Below the pieces are notes generated by a model, which was not told the DNA's origin, made no database searches, and worked only from the letters and a program-made list of their open reading frames with translations. DNA of 64,000 nucleotides, from contig JARCOQ010000001.1 in assembly GCA_029207755.1 (NCBI GenBank), positions 91,995,637 through 92,059,636 on the forward strand, written 5' to 3'. This document shows positions 1 through 14,040 of this stretch, in pieces. This stretch comes from Chamaea fasciata. Lineage: Eukaryota; Chordata; Aves; Passeriformes; Sylviidae. Positions within the stretch are counted from its first letter, which is position 1. Every line of letters begins with the position of its first letter. The translations under genes and the position numbers were made by a program.

Positions 1-3000
1 AATTATTCTTCTGAGGGTTCAGAAGGACCGCTTAATTTTTGGGAGTCTCCAGAAATGCTGATTGTTAAGACATCTCTCATACCCATACATCTGTGTCTTA
101 GTTTCTTAACTCAAGATGGTGTCAAACTTGGTAATTTTGCTTTGAGACTTCTTTTATTTTATTCTTCTCTCAGAAATGGAGGAAGAACTTTCCCGACCCA
201 AAAACTTGTGTCCTTGTATAGTAGCTGTGAACTTTTTCTGTACTTGTCCAAGCACATATGCATGCCTACATATGCACATGCACCTCTGTGTTTGTTTTGC
301 CCAGATTGCTGCTGTACATGAGTGTCCTCAGCTGCTTGCATAAATCGTATCTGTCCTATCAAGGGACAGACATATTGTGTCTCCACTACACCGTGCAGTC
401 TGTAATAATAATAATTAAACCGAAGCAAACCCCCACTAGGTATGGAACATCCATGATCAGGTGCAACTTCTGTCAGTCGAGAGCCAGCTCAGAGGTTTTA
501 CATAGCGGCATGTTTGTCCCTAAAAAGGTGTTGTTCTGCCTTTACAGAGACCTGTGTCTTGTTCAGTGTTTGGCACTTCTTTTACTTAGGTTTTTTTTAA
601 AGGAATGGACAGTTTTTTCCTACTAATTTTGGTTGTCCTGAGGGTTGTTCTTTTCTCATTGAGAAATCCAACCTATTTGTTTAAATTACCATGACAGTTG
701 GTGGCTTCTGTCAACAGACTGTGACTCTAGAGAAAAGCTTCTGTCCCAGGAGTGATTTGTTTCAGAGTTTCCAAGTATGTTTGCAGAGACTAATGGTGAG
801 TTACGGGAATGGAGGCACAAGAGATTTACCATACTTCTCTGACATGCAAAGATGTGTTAGTGACTCTTCATTTTTCCATATGCAGACACATAAGAGGTCC
901 TTTACTATCCCAGTATCCCATACAAGCTGTAGATTGGCCTCTGTAATTTCCCTGTAAGAAATGAGTGACCTTTTCTTCCTGTATTGTTTGTTTTCTCTGT
1001 TATTGCTTAGAAAACACTTAGAAACGTTTTTCAAATCAGTTTTTTGTTTGTTTTTTTTTCTATAACATAGGCAGTTAAAAACCAGGGCCCAAATAGCTGT
1101 CTTAATCTTAGTGTACTCTGCAGTGATACTAGTAGACCTGAACCTAGAAACAGTGATTTGTTCCTGTACTCCAAAATAATTTTCTACTTTGAATTAAGGG
1201 CATTTGGTTAAATCTCTTCCACTTTTATTTATGTCATATGCATATATTGTACACGTCATCATCTTACTGGAACAATCCAGTTGGTAATAGTAGTAGAAGA
1301 GTGTGTTAAATGCTGTTTGGAGAAAAGACATAAATTTTTAAACTGATCTCCTAATGTGATTATTCCGTTCATTTGAAGTAAGAAAGAGAAATGTTCTCAA
1401 ATTCATTTTGTATTACAGCTTCATTTAGGTCTAGGGAAAAATCTTTTTCTCCTTGTGGTCTCATCTTCAGTAGTGCCGGTTTCATAACCCATGTAGCCAC
1501 ATAGACAGCTCTCTTTAATGGGATCGAGACTTGTTTTTCCACATATTAATTAATCCTGTATCTTCTTTGTAGCTTGGACTATTACTCATGTATCTTTGTT
1601 GTTGGTATGACTTGAACTCCCTTATTACCACTCACAGACATTCAAATATGACTTTATTTGTGCTTTTTCTGGATGCCCTGGGAAGCATGAGAAGAGCGTA
1701 ATATCACCTGAATATGAACCCACACTAGAATTTACTGGTGGGTGGATTTGCCAATAGGTCTGCTGAAGTGCTTTCTGTATTCTTTTTGAAGTTTCGACCT
1801 CTCCTAATGGAGCAGGCAAGTTATTACACTGTTCATATGACTGGCTAGAGAGGAATTAAAATACACTGAACAGGGAATTCAAAATCAAAAGGAACATAGC
1901 AATGTACATGCATGTATTAGACTAGATTATTCTGCAGTGCTGCACCATCTTAGAGAAGACCAATATGTTAATTAATCTCAAAAAGATTTTCAGATCTGCT
2001 TTTGTGCCTTAAATGCTAATTAAAGCATAACACTTAAAGCTTGGTACTCTGTTGATGAACTGCAACCGTTTTCCTCATGGGACAACCCTTGCTAGCAAAG
2101 TTTGAGAGTGAGCATACATAGTAGTGCTTAGAAGCATAATGCATCCTGCTAGTTTTGTAGGGGTGTTTTAAGTCATGTTATCTAGTGGTGGTCATTCAAA
2201 ATGTTTCCAAGCTTCCAAAGAATCTGAATCTGGCAGAATAAAAAAACAAGAAAGTAGTTTTATATACAGATCTCAGTTTGTTTTATTTAATCTGGTGACC
2301 AGAAATTCAGCATTGAAAAGAAGCTAAAGAGTTATTATTGTCAATCCTGATTTTCCCAAACAGGAATATTTCCTGGTTATGTATTGTGAAAGGTCCAAAT
2401 TGTATTTCGTCATCATTTTCTGTTGTAAGCAGATTTTTCAGTTTATATATTGGGGAGTATGAGAATTGAATTTTCTCCAAGAACTGCACTTTAATTTGTA
2501 TGAGATCATGTATTAATTTTTAGATATATTTAATTTCAGCATTCGCTTTAGTTTGAACGTACAAAATACCCTGGAGTTGTATGTCCATGAAAGTGTAGGT
2601 AATTTGGGTTTTGGTATTTTTGGTTTTGTTTTTTTTTAAATTGTGCCAAAAAAAAAAAGTCATCAACTTGAATGAAATGCTTTTAGCTCTCTATTTTTTA
2701 AATGTTGTTATCTGAAATATTTGATTCAGTTACCTTTTCCCAGATGTAAACTTCACAGCATTAGCTGGTTTTCTCCTTTCTTACTTCTGATGTTTATTGA
2801 CTAGCTACCTGTGAGGTGTTAGGTTGTGAAAAAAAGGTAAAATAACTCTGGTAAGAGGTCTGGAAAGTTTTTGGTAGTATGCATAGATTCATTTTGCTAC
2901 AGGTAGTCTTCATTGAATCAACACCTATTTCAGGCTGCTTTTGCCATTAAAAGGAGATCATATTCCATGTCTTTGCTGCACTTGGGTGAGATGTCTGAAG

Positions 3001-6000
3001 AAAAGAAATACCAGTAGGCTTCCCCAGCCGGCAGTATATAAGGAGGGCAGTGTCATAATCCCAAAAATGAGGATAATGTCAACAGAGAGATCAAAAGGAG
3101 AAACACAGGTCTTTATTTACCTGCTCTGATGGAGGGACAATTTTTGCTTCCAGTTCGTTGCCAGTACACTGACAGATGTGTAGAGTCCAGTCAGAACAGT
3201 ATTTATTCCTTGCCAGCATGAGTTACTCCACTGAGAGATACTGAAGTCCTTGGGAACACTTTAGGATGCTACTGCGGGATTTTGTCAGTGAAATATGCAT
3301 CTAATTATGCTTGAATATGGTCTAGCCAGTCTAAAGAGTTTTAAATTTAAAGATTTAAAATGAATACTTAGTAACATAGTACAGAGATCTACTAGCATTC
3401 ACTAGATTTTTTTCTAATTACAGTAACAAATTGCTATTTGTTAAACAAAAAGAGGCCTTAACTGTGACTGTTAAATCCCTGAGCTCTTGCAGTGACCTGT
3501 GTTGCCTGTACTGATTTTTGGCTAGTTGAACTGGCTGAGCTAGATTTCTACCTTTTTGTGGCATTCAGCAAACTTCACCTACACCTGTGAGTCCACCTCT
3601 GAAAATGCTTTGTGTGTTCAGTCACCACAGATTTCTTTGTAACAGGGATGAATTTTCTGGAGTCACCATCTTGAAACTATATCAAAATGTCTTTGATTTC
3701 TCAGATAAGGATGTTGTGGCTTAAATATGAGAGCATGTGAAGCCAGTGCCTTTCTGTGCTGAAATTCGTGGGATATTTCAGTAATAATCTCATCAGTTCA
3801 GCAGAACAGCTATTTCTTCGGCTTTCTGTGTTTACTCTTGTGAACTGAAATCTATTCCTTTGTACAAAGTTATCTCCAGATAAAAATATAGAGAGAGATG
3901 GAAAATGAAAATCTTTCTGGTATGTGAAAAATTGGATCACCTACTGTTTGACAGTGATAGACTTGTGGTTTTGGCAACTACTTGTATATTTTTATCTATC
4001 CAGCTAAGGCACAATGTTTTCAAGTTGCCCTCTAAAATATTGCTCTCTCCATTTTGAATTAATAGTGAGTCTGAATTACAAATCTGTTCATATTTTGCAA
4101 AAATCTTTGACTGAATACTTACAAGGATGAATTCCACATCTTCAATTTACCTGATTTAGTTTGTTTATTAATAACTTACACATTTTCCATATTTTAATGT
4201 TTTCCTTTTCAAGGTACTCATGTAAGTGACGCTGAAGTCAAAAGAAGATTCTGATTTTTAGAATACAAGATGAAAACATGTTTTGATTTACATTCAGTAT
4301 TATGCTTGGAGAGACCAAATAGTATTTTTTTGGATTACAACAATATAGTTAGTATATAATTACATATTACATGAACACGTATTTACTTCTAGTGGAGTTC
4401 AAGGAAGACACTTGGAGTGAACTCCCCAGGAAATATGAAGCTATATAGAATTACTTTGGCCCTACCTTACCTTATAAATTTTAAATAGGCACTTTTCATA
4501 ACTGTTTAGCTCAAACACTGATGACTTGCTAGAGCCTGTCATATCAGTTACCCTCAGAAACAGGAAAAGTAGAAAGTCTGGAAAGGTACTGTATGTGTTT
4601 TTGGAAGGAAACTTCTGCATCAGGCTTTTTTGTTTATATTTTAATCAGCATTTGCATGTTCATATGTTTAGATTTTAGCTCTGCTGTCCACCAAGCAGGT
4701 ATTTCAAATGTGCATGTAACAGGTATCAATCTGTTCTGTTTTGGCACAATTCACAAAACAATTTCCAATGAAAATTATGGATGCCATAGTTGTGTGTATC
4801 TAGGCATTTTAATTTTAATAATAAAATCTGGAAAGCTAGTGGTCCAAAACTTGCAGAAACCACATTGCTGTAACTGAGGGAAAAGGAAAACCAGTTGTTA
4901 CAACAGAAAGTCTTAACAATCTTTTTTGCCCAAGGTCTCTTTCCACTGCAACTTACTGTAACTCACATCTAAGGTCATTATTTCTTAATTAGATATTTAA
5001 ATAGCATATTGATGGCACTCTCTGAAATATTTCTCTCTTTTTATTGCTATTTTCTTGCAATTATTACAAATAAATTTTTTAGAAGTAGTATAAAATTATA
5101 TGTAATAGTCTGCTACAAAAAGTGCTACAAAATCACTAGCTGCTTCATGGTAGCAATTACACTGAAAACTTGGGAAAATTGTATTGTTTATCATAAAGAG
5201 GTGATGTATCAGTGTGGCTCACATTCTGATCTTACCAGCTGTTGTCCTTGTAGTCATTTCTGTTCTGTGTGTCTGTCTTGTTCCTGTGTCCCCATCACTG
5301 AGAATGTCCCTGCTCACCTGTGCTTCCTCATGCAGAAAAGTGGTGTTTTACAAGGTAGTTTCCTTCAGCAGCACAAGTGGACAGGTCATTTAAGAAAGCA
5401 GGAAAAAAAGGAAGTGGATTGAGCCAGGAGAGGGCTGTTTCCTCCGTCCTGAATAGCTTGGTTTCTTTCTTCTGTGGCTCATTTTGCGGGGTGGACTTGT
5501 ACCTCCTTCAGCGCCAAAACCTCCATCTGCTGGTGCAACTTACAGAGGTTAGTTGCTCATGGAAATCAACAGCTGAAGGCAGGAGGAGGAGGTACCCCTT
5601 TCTCTCTCTTGGTGGATGTAGTTGTGGTCCTTCTCATCACACAGAAGTATCAGGCCTGGTCATCTTTGTGGGACTGTCTGGAGTTTAGTATGATAAATTC
5701 CTTGCTGCTGTTGGGAGGGTGGAAGCTGTTGATATCTTGAGTTTCTCCTCCTGTTGCCCATGGTATTTCTGCCATTTTTGTTGATTTGTATTACACAAAA
5801 TTGCTTTGATGAATAGTGAATATGATGTAGATGTGTTGCAGATTCCTCTAGAGTAAATGTCTGCCACCATGCTAACATTGAAAGGAAGATGGTCTTGAAT
5901 TCAAGATAATCCCTCACAAAAAGGAAGATGTTTATATATAAAAAGTTTGTTGCATACCTGTATTAAATGTGTAATTAGCATATAAACTTTTCACTAAGTA

Positions 6001-9000
6001 TTTGCCTGTAAGAATTTTTTTTTTCTCTTATGCTTTTAGACTCTTGTTTTTCAGCTTTGTACATACCTTCATGATTTCTGCCACTGTTACTCTTTACCAT
6101 GCTACTTCTTTCTCATTTTTAGTCATCACTGCTTGAACTCAATTCTTTGAATTTCAGTTCTATCCCTGGGATTTCAAGTACAGCACTTGTGAAACCCCTT
6201 AGCTGTAGGATCTGAATTTCTCTAATGTCATGCTGTCTTTTTCAATGACAAAGTAATCCTGAACTGGGCTTCTTTACTTTCCCTGTTTGGATTAGAGCAT
6301 GATCCTCTGCCAAGAGTAATTTTGAGAGGAAAAAAAAAAAATGCAGAGTTCAAAGAGTCTTTAAAGGACTTCTCTCATTAGTACATCAAATACCTGCAGT
6401 TGTGACATCATTTGTGGTACGACCCAAAAACTCGTATTCCTTTCTCAGGTTGTATTTTTCGTTGCTGTTGTTTAATGTTGTTAAAATGGCTCTGGGAGCA
6501 GCATGTGTTCAATGAACAGCATGCATCTTGTCCTTTCCAAGAAATGCTTGGCCAGTCTTTCATTAAGTTTGCTGACATATGACACCTAAGAATTATTCCT
6601 GTAAGTAGTTGTTTCTTTGGCTTTATTCTGCTATTCAGAATGACATACACTGGCAATTTCATACTATATTCTAAGTCTGCCTGTTTTGGAATGTAATGGA
6701 ACACATATTTATAATTTTCCTGTCATTATGATGTTGGATTTTGTGCCTGTCGCTTCAGTGGTGCTATTTGATGATGTCAAAGTAAAGTGACACCTAAATC
6801 TGCATTGTCCACTTGGCTCTTCTCATAATTCTGTCATATGCAGTTCTCATGCAGTGAGGTTTTTCAGTGGAGTCAGAAGGTACATGTTGGTAAAGTTCTT
6901 CGCCATAGGCAAAAATCATTATGACATTGTTTGTACACACTGAACACTACTGGCCTGGAAATCTTTCTGTTCAGTGTTTTGTGTTCATGCTACTTTGAGA
7001 GCTCTCAATTTTTGAAAAATACTGGTTAAGTACATGTAAATTCTACAGCTATTTTTTCTGGGTCATGAAAACTACCTCTTTCAAGTCTGCTGAATTACTT
7101 CTGCATCAAGTTAGAAGAAAATTGTTTTGATTGTTTCCATTTTTGCCCATTTGCCTCCCTTAGGTTATTTCCTTTCAGCCTCAAAAATTTGAACTTTTTC
7201 TGCTTAGTGCCACCATGAGTTTAAAATTTACATCAGACCTTCCCCTTACACATTTTGATGTAATTCCTTCTGCATTTGTACATCTTGTCATGAGAAAATT
7301 TGCTATTTCACAGTTCATTTACGAGACTTAGTAGGACTCATAAAACTTGCCAGAAATCACTGTGCAATTCTCTAAACTCTAGTATACCACACAACTTGCA
7401 AGTCAGTGAGAAAAACAGTGGTAATCACATGCTCCAACTGCGTCATCTCGTTAAAACTTTGGGCAGCTCCAGGCATATTTGTGCTCCTCTGTCACTAGGT
7501 GGCTTCCCACACTGCGCAGCTCTGTGACTCTGTTCACCCAGGAGGAAGATCACCGGAGTTTAACACAAGCCCCAGTTTTCAATTTAACTGCTTGGGGAAA
7601 GGCTAAGAGTGGTAGGGGGGAGCTAAACTTGATTTTGCTTTGTGTAGCTATGATATATGGTTTCCTGCACTTTTAGCTCATTCCTTTCAGTGCCACATTC
7701 CTGATTATTTTGAAGGCTGATTCAGAAGATGAGACCGCTTTAACATCCTGGAACCTGATTACAGGTTAGCACAAGAGTGTCGTAAGGAAACTTCCTGCCT
7801 GCCTCTCTGGCAGATGCTTACTTCCAGAAGTGGTTTTGGATCATACAACAAGCTGCATTTTGTAGTCTGTCTGAGAAGAGATCGTTTAGAAGTTGTTTGC
7901 AATTTCATATATCCGTAATTCTGACATCAGTATGCTCTCTGAGGTTGGAGATTAATTCCTCCCTGTTGAGCAGTGCATTCATCTGCGTCCCTTCTCTTAA
8001 CACCCACATACGTTTTTCCTAAGGGAAATATGGAAAAAATACTGAGAAACACTTTATTCATTTCTCAGATTACATTAAAGACTGAGAAATAAGCTCCTAT
8101 GTCAAACTTACAATTGATATTGTGTTGCCTTTAGTCCCAACTTTTCACATAAAAAACCCTAAACTAGAAAAACAAGACAACCACTAGAGAATCCATTGTT
8201 TTCCAGAAATACTGTCTTGCTGAATGTTAGTATGAGGAATGCCTGGGCTTTTATGTACTCCTAGTTCTGGGTGGTTTAGTGGCCTATTTTTTTAAAGTGT
8301 TATACAACCTAAGTGTTTAAAGCTAAGTGCTCATGCCTTTCCTGCTCATCAGCAGAATTGGGTAACTTTTAGTTGCCTAACATTACAACCAACATATTTT
8401 GCTGGCATCACTATGATGTCTTAAATGTCACCAAAAATGAAAACATCTTGTCAAAGGGTCTGACTGAAGTGTCTCTTGTGCCCTTTCAAGTCAAGGTGGA
8501 ATTTTTTTGGAGACCTGAGAGGGAAGTGTGTTAAGGGAGATATAAAAATAAGGATCAGATTTAGGAAATGTCTTGTGATTGAATTTGTTCTTAGACTTGA
8601 CCTAGAGAGAGTTTTATTGGAAAAAGAGTTTTCCATGGACAAGACATATGGGCTTCAAAAAAAAAATTATTTTGCATTACCTATCAAGTATGCAAGGCAT
8701 GTGTTTATGATAATCTCATTTACATGTATGAATTTGTGAGATTTGAAAAATAAGGAGGAACAGAGCATTTAAACTGTGATCATCAGTATGGAATATAGGA
8801 GCAAAATCACTGAAGAAAAGGTACTTTTAAAAAAAATCCTGGCAAATACTTAATGGAAAGTTGAATATTAAGACCATACTTGGAAGATAATAGATGGCAT
8901 GAAAACCAATGTAACGTGTTCCAAGATTATTAACATTATTTTGAGTGTTTTGTGTAGGATAGTATCTTTATATGGCTTATTTATATGGGAAAGGAAAAAA

Positions 9001-11348
9001 AAAAACCTCTTCAATTCTGATATTTATGCTAAAGTTCAAATAAGCTGTGAGTTTTTAACCTGTTAGCTTACAAAGTATTTATTTTTTAGATAATTTACAT
9101 TATCTCTGTTATTTCTTTATCTGTTAATGTTATTGAAGAGTCTCAAAATTTGGATATTTTCTGTATTATTCTTCTTGACTGTCATTCTTGATCAAATTCC
9201 CAATTGCAAAAACAAGTTACACTGAATTGAGTAATAGTTTTATTTGTGCTTCAGATACTAAAAAAAAAGTAAGATGCTTAGAGCAGATTTCTGTGTTCTT
9301 CCTCCTTTTGTTTTACTACAAGATACATGTTAGAAGAGTTAGTGTTTACACCAAGAATAAATAAGTTTGAAAGAGGCACTTGAAGGGTCTCCTATCCTCA
9401 GCTGTGCAATTTAGGCAATTTATGGTAAATTTTTGTGGGCACAAAAAATTTTTTCCAACAAGGAGTCTTAACAAAACCTGTTGAAATATTCGCTTCAAAT
9501 TTTCTTTTGACTAGATGTTTTAGTTTTTTTCCCACTGTACCAAGATGAATCGAATTTAATAAACCACACGTGTTTTTTTCACTAACCATCTACTAGTACA
9601 AATGAGATTGAATTCCTGAGTTTGATGTCCTTTCAGGACCATCTATTTCTGGGCAAGTTGCTTCTTTAGAAACTCAGCAGATCACAAAAAATGCCGAGAT
9701 ATTTCTGGATTCCTTTGCTTCAGAGCTCTGTGCAACAGTACTGTGCTAGTTTGGGGGAGACTTGCAAAGTCAGGGCACACAAAAGGTAATTACTTTCTCT
9801 ATCAACTGGATACCAATTATGGGAGAGTATGGAAAACGATTCTGTTTTGGGTTTTTCCCTAAAAGATGTTCGGGTTTTTTTTTCCAAGTAGAGAAATACA
9901 AATGCAGAAGTGAAGATTTGAGAAGTGCCTGGAGTTGGTTCCACCTCAACTATTAATAGTTATGTTTGGAATTAACTAAACTGGGTAATTCCCTGACTAG
10001 AGATGATCTTCACACGCTCCTTCTCTCTTTACAGAGATCACCCGTTAGTTCCCTTGTTCAAGTTGCTATCCTTGTTTTTCTTAAGACCAGACTCAATTGA
10101 GAGGAAGAAAAAAAGGTGGTAAAATAAGATCTTAGATCCATATTTACACCACAACAAAAGGTAGTTCTGTAACTTCTTTCAGCATGCTAGTTCTGCTGAG
10201 GCGTGTGGAGTCAGGCTTGTACAAGTGTTCTGTATTCCCTTCTGCCCTGATGTATGGCAAGATGTACAGGAGGCTTCAGTCAAGTGCTCACCAACAACTG
10301 TGTCTAGAAAATTAAGATCAGGTGTTTCTCTCTGTCCCTATGAAGTGTATTGGTAGATAAAATTCCCCAAAGTAACAGTTTACATCAGTATGTCAGGTGT
10401 TTGGTGGAGCTCCTGACTTGTGTTTGCATAAACCGTCGTTCCAGACATGAAAGGTCTATGTGGAATGAGCCTAAATTTGACAGTTATAGTTAGCAGTGTA
10501 ATATTAAGTTATGTATATCATCATGTGATGGAGACAGGTCTTTAGACATCTGTTTAATCTGTTTTTTTTTTTTCCTTTGGCTTATTTACATCTTCAGGGA
10601 CTGATCTTGTCCTGTGTAGCACGAATGTGAATCCAAAAGAAATAGTCCTGGCATGATGAAAGTGGAGCTTTGTGTGTGATTCTTGTTAATGTCCTTTCTT
10701 GCAGACACAACTGCAAGTCTGAAAGCTGGTGCTTTCCTGTTTGCATATCATTCCCAGGGAATCAAGAAACCAGAGTGCCTGTTGGTGGGATTGTGTCAGT
10801 GTTACTTAAAACAGGTTTTACCCCTACAAATGGAGTTTAGTTGTCTGACTTTTTTAAGCAGTAAGAGATTTCCTCTGATGTTGCCATATTTGGTTTTGAC
10901 TTCAGGATAAAGAGGGGTTACTCTTAGAGGGGTGGTGGTAAATGAAAATTCAGTTTTTAAATCTTTTACCTCTTTTGATGATTAATTGTAATTATTAATT
11001 CCTCTTTTCAGAATTACCCTTGGTTGCCCTTTTTAAGGGAGATTTAGTCTACATTAGGAGTGGCTGGGGACTCTTAAGTCTTTACTCTGTATCTTGAATA
11101 CACTAAATGTAAGTGAAGAAAGAAGCCTTAAAGAATGTTGTACTATTAGGAGTGTGGTTAACAGCTTTGCTTCTGAAAGCTTTGCTTAGTATCACCACTG
11201 ACACCACCATATATATTTAGGTAAAGCACAAAACTAGGTTTAGGCCTAATATATGAAACTCTGTGCCATACATCTCCTTACTTTCAGTTTAAAATGGGCA
11301 AACCATATTTTTAAGGCTTCTTTTCACACACAAAAAAGTGCTTGATAG
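1..11348. other. Unique intronic sequence, nothing recognised
   Basis: AT-rich single-copy-looking sequence. I see no transposable element, RNA gene or coding exon. The only local features are short A or T runs (for example near 2640 and 6330) and alternating purine-pyrimidine stretches with ACATATGCA near 255 and 269. Open reading frames up to 137 codons occur (5009-5422), but their translations look like random AT-rich sequence. Confidence 0.6.
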
Positions 11349-11838
11349 ACATGAGCCAGCAAAGGTGGCCAACAGCCTCTCAGGCTGCACTGAGCGGAGT
11401 GTCTCCAGAGGTGGAGGGAGATGATCCTTCTGCTCTGCTCAGCCCTGGTCAAGGCTGGAACTCTCTGATACGAGAGAGATAAAGAGACTGGAGTAGGCCC
11501 AGTGAAAGGGCTGTGAAGGTGAACTTTTCAGTGTGTGCATGTATGTGCATAAGGAGGACAGGGCCAGCCTGTTCTCAGTACTCTCCAGGGACAGAACAAG
11601 AGGTAGGGGGCACAGATGAAAGTATAAGACATTTTATTTAAATGTAAGAAAAATCTTATTTTACAGTGGACTGGTTGAGCTCTAGCAGAGGTTGCCCAGA
11701 GGGTGCGAAGTTTCCATGCTTAGGGATAATCAAAAGCCATCTGGACCTACTCTGGTTGCTGCTGCTTTGAGCAGTGAGGGCTTGCACTAGATGATCTCCA
11801 GAGGTCCCTTCCCACCTCAACCACTCTGTGATTCTGGG
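11349..11838 (+). mobile_element. CR1 LINE 3'-end fragment
   Basis: The fragment begins with a degraded match to the end of the CR1 reverse-transcriptase ORF (ACATGAGCCAGCA, then GGCCAACAGC). It closes with the typical CR1 3' UTR: CTAGATGATCTCCAGAGG, then TCCCTTCCCACC and a final CTCTGTGATTCTG. The order and terminus place it on the + strand. It is 5'-truncated, as most avian CR1 copies are, and carries many substitutions and an AT-rich interruption near 11625-11665. It has no coding capacity. Confidence 0.88.
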
Positions 11839-12345
11839 TTATTTTAAATAAATATAAACAGCAACAGAAAAACTCACAAGGATTTAAATACAAACACTAT
11901 GGATAATAATGGACTTGCTTAATGCTGGCAGGGACCCTTACTCCAAGGTAAATGTTGTGGTTTCACACTTTAGAAAGTAGTACCCTAAAGTAAGGATTTC
12001 TTGTCCCATGCAGAATGCATCCTCATTTCCTGACTTAAAAGAATTTCCTGTGCAATCCTGTAGGCCTGGTCAGCCTCAGGAAAGAGGAACTCTTATTTCC
12101 AAATTCCTTGCCTGCTAGGCAGAGTGAAATATTCCCACTGGAAATATACACCCCAAGCTTCTGTCTGTGTAACTTAACATGTTGAATTTCATCAGCTTGA
12201 TTTACAAGAAGACCTCAATGCTTTTTAAAGGAAAAATATTTTTTCTGAATTTGTCCTTCAAATCATACGTTTTTTATTTTTCTATGTAGAATTTTGGTTT
12301 TAGGGTTTATTTTCAAGACACTGGATGAGATGTAAGGTTTTAGCC

Positions 12346-12363
12346 TTTTTTTTTTTTTTTTTT
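12346..12363. repeat. T18 homopolymer
   Basis: Uninterrupted run of 18 T on the + strand, followed by AGGAG. No adjacent retroposed element is visible to explain it as a tail. Confidence 0.95.
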
Positions 12364-13397
12364 AGGAGTTCTGTTGATGTCTGTGTGGACTTTTTGAGAA
12401 GGAGCTATTAAAGCAAAGGTCAAGTACAAAATTGTCACTCATCACATGCTTATCTAGCTTATTTTTAAACTAATACACAAGTGTCTAAGTATCACATGCT
12501 CTTTCTTGTATTGCAGACTGGTGCCAGTCCTGATGTCTTTTCTGTTTTTAAGAGATAAATGTCTGGGTTTTTTTTTTTGTTTGCAGTGACTATGGTTTGT
12601 GAGTCATGTATGTCATATAATGTTGCTTTCCTTCTGAAGTTTAATCGTTTTGCAGAAGGTAGATGGAGTCTCCACGTTTTTACTTAGTATTAGGCTGAAA
12701 ACTGCAGCTGGGGGATGTTTACTGAAGGGTTTGTTTAGCCATTCACATTCCTCTGTTCTAACAGTTTGGTTTAGATCATTTGTTAAAGAGCTTAAAGAAG
12801 AACTCCCTTTATTATTGGTGCAGATGGGGTTTTTTCCGTAAGTTATGATTTTTAGCTGATTTTCTAGAATTTATTTTTTCTTTTCAAAACTATCTATGAG
12901 ATACATTTTAAAATTTTAAGTATGGCTAAAATGGTGCAGTGATTTATAACTAGTCAAATGCATATTGGAACTTCGATCTTTTGCCTTAGGTATATTGTAA
13001 TTCTTCAGTAAAATAAAATGTAATAGCTTTTGAGATACTGTTTTTGTTTTGCATTTAGGAATAGTCTAAAGGACAGTTTTGTGCAATGGAGAGAAAATAG
13101 CTCAGCTTGTGTGTTCACCAAGAACACTGTAAGCACGTAAATAACCTTTGATTCCTACTAAAGGCTTAGAAGTGATGTCTTCTCTAGGCTTGGCCATTTT
13201 GCTTGAAGACAAGGAGTATGATAATGTTGTGCTTGTTGGCTTGTGTCTGCAGTTTGTAGGTTTGCAGGGTGTCTTGCTGTATCTGGAGCTGGTCTCAAAA
13301 GTGTTTCGTAGAAATGTTAAAATCCTAACCCAGCAGGGTTTTTTTGTGGGAACAGGGAATGTACTCCAAGTTTAGAGATTTGTGTATGTGAAAGCCC

Positions 13398-13423
13398 CAA
13401 ACAAGCTTGTACAAGCTTGTTTG
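13398..13423. repeat. 26-bp perfect palindrome
   Basis: Two head-to-tail copies of ACAAGCTTGT, itself a palindrome, are flanked by CAA on the left and TTG on the right. Together they form a 26-bp perfect inverted repeat centred between 13410 and 13411 with no spacer. It can form a cruciform or a self-complementary hairpin. No recognised element surrounds it. Confidence 0.95.
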
Positions 13424-13759
13424 TTTAGGTTCCTTTCTCCTGTAAATCTTTCACTCACACACTCATTTTACAACCCCTGCATCTGTGCTGCAAGTCAGGC
13501 TGCTGTGCAGACACTTTTTAAGCAGCTAAAATGTAACACAGCCATTCTTTGTGGTTCAGACAGCTGTTGAACTTACTGCAGAGACTGTAATAGGAATTGT
13601 CATCCTTAAACTAGGCCCTCTTCCTGTATTGCTGGTTCATTCCAGCAGCTTACGTATTTTTGAGCGTTGTTTCTTTGAGTGTACTGGTAAAGTCAAATAT
13701 AGGAGTGAAGCCATACCTCTTAATAAAACAAACGTCAGTTAAACAAAGTAGAGAGCTAC

Positions 13760-14040
13760 AATCACAGAATGGTTTGGGTTGAGCCTTAAGGATCACCTTG
13801 ATCCAACTCCCCCTGCCATCCTCAGGGACACCTTCCCACTAGACCGGGTTGCTCAAAGGGCTATCCAACCTGGCCTTGAACACAAAAGGGTGTGGGGCAT
13901 CCAGAACTTCCCTGGGACCATGTTCCAATGCACCACCACCCTCACAGTGAAGAATTTAATCCTTATATCTTATCTAAAACCTACTTTCTTTCAGTTTGAT
14001 TTATGTTTATTCTTTTCAATAGCACTTACTGCTAGTTAGG
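13760..14040 (-). mobile_element. CR1 LINE 3'-end fragment, antisense
   Basis: The + strand reads ATCACAGAATGGTTTGGGTT, then CACCTTGATCCAACTCCCC, GACACCTTCCCACTAGACC and CACCCTCACAGTGAAGAA. This is the reverse complement of a CR1 3' end, so the element lies on the minus strand with its 3' terminus at about 13760. The first ~220 bp are well conserved. Beyond about 13980 the match fades (CTTTCAGTTTGA then ATAGCACTTACTGC) and the outer limit is approximate. Confidence 0.9.

Noticed and set aside
5009..5422. 137-codon open frame on the + strand
   Set aside because: Longest frame in the upstream intron, but the translation is low in charged residues, has no recognisable domain and sits in AT-rich intron with no promoter or splice context. 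Chance is the simplest explanation.
12587..12657. Possible pseudo-exon after a T-rich acceptor (TTTGTTTGCAG) with a downstream AAG and GTAGAT
   Set aside because: The donor is weak, the 71-bp body does not encode any CDKAL1 residues, and such decoys are common in long introns.
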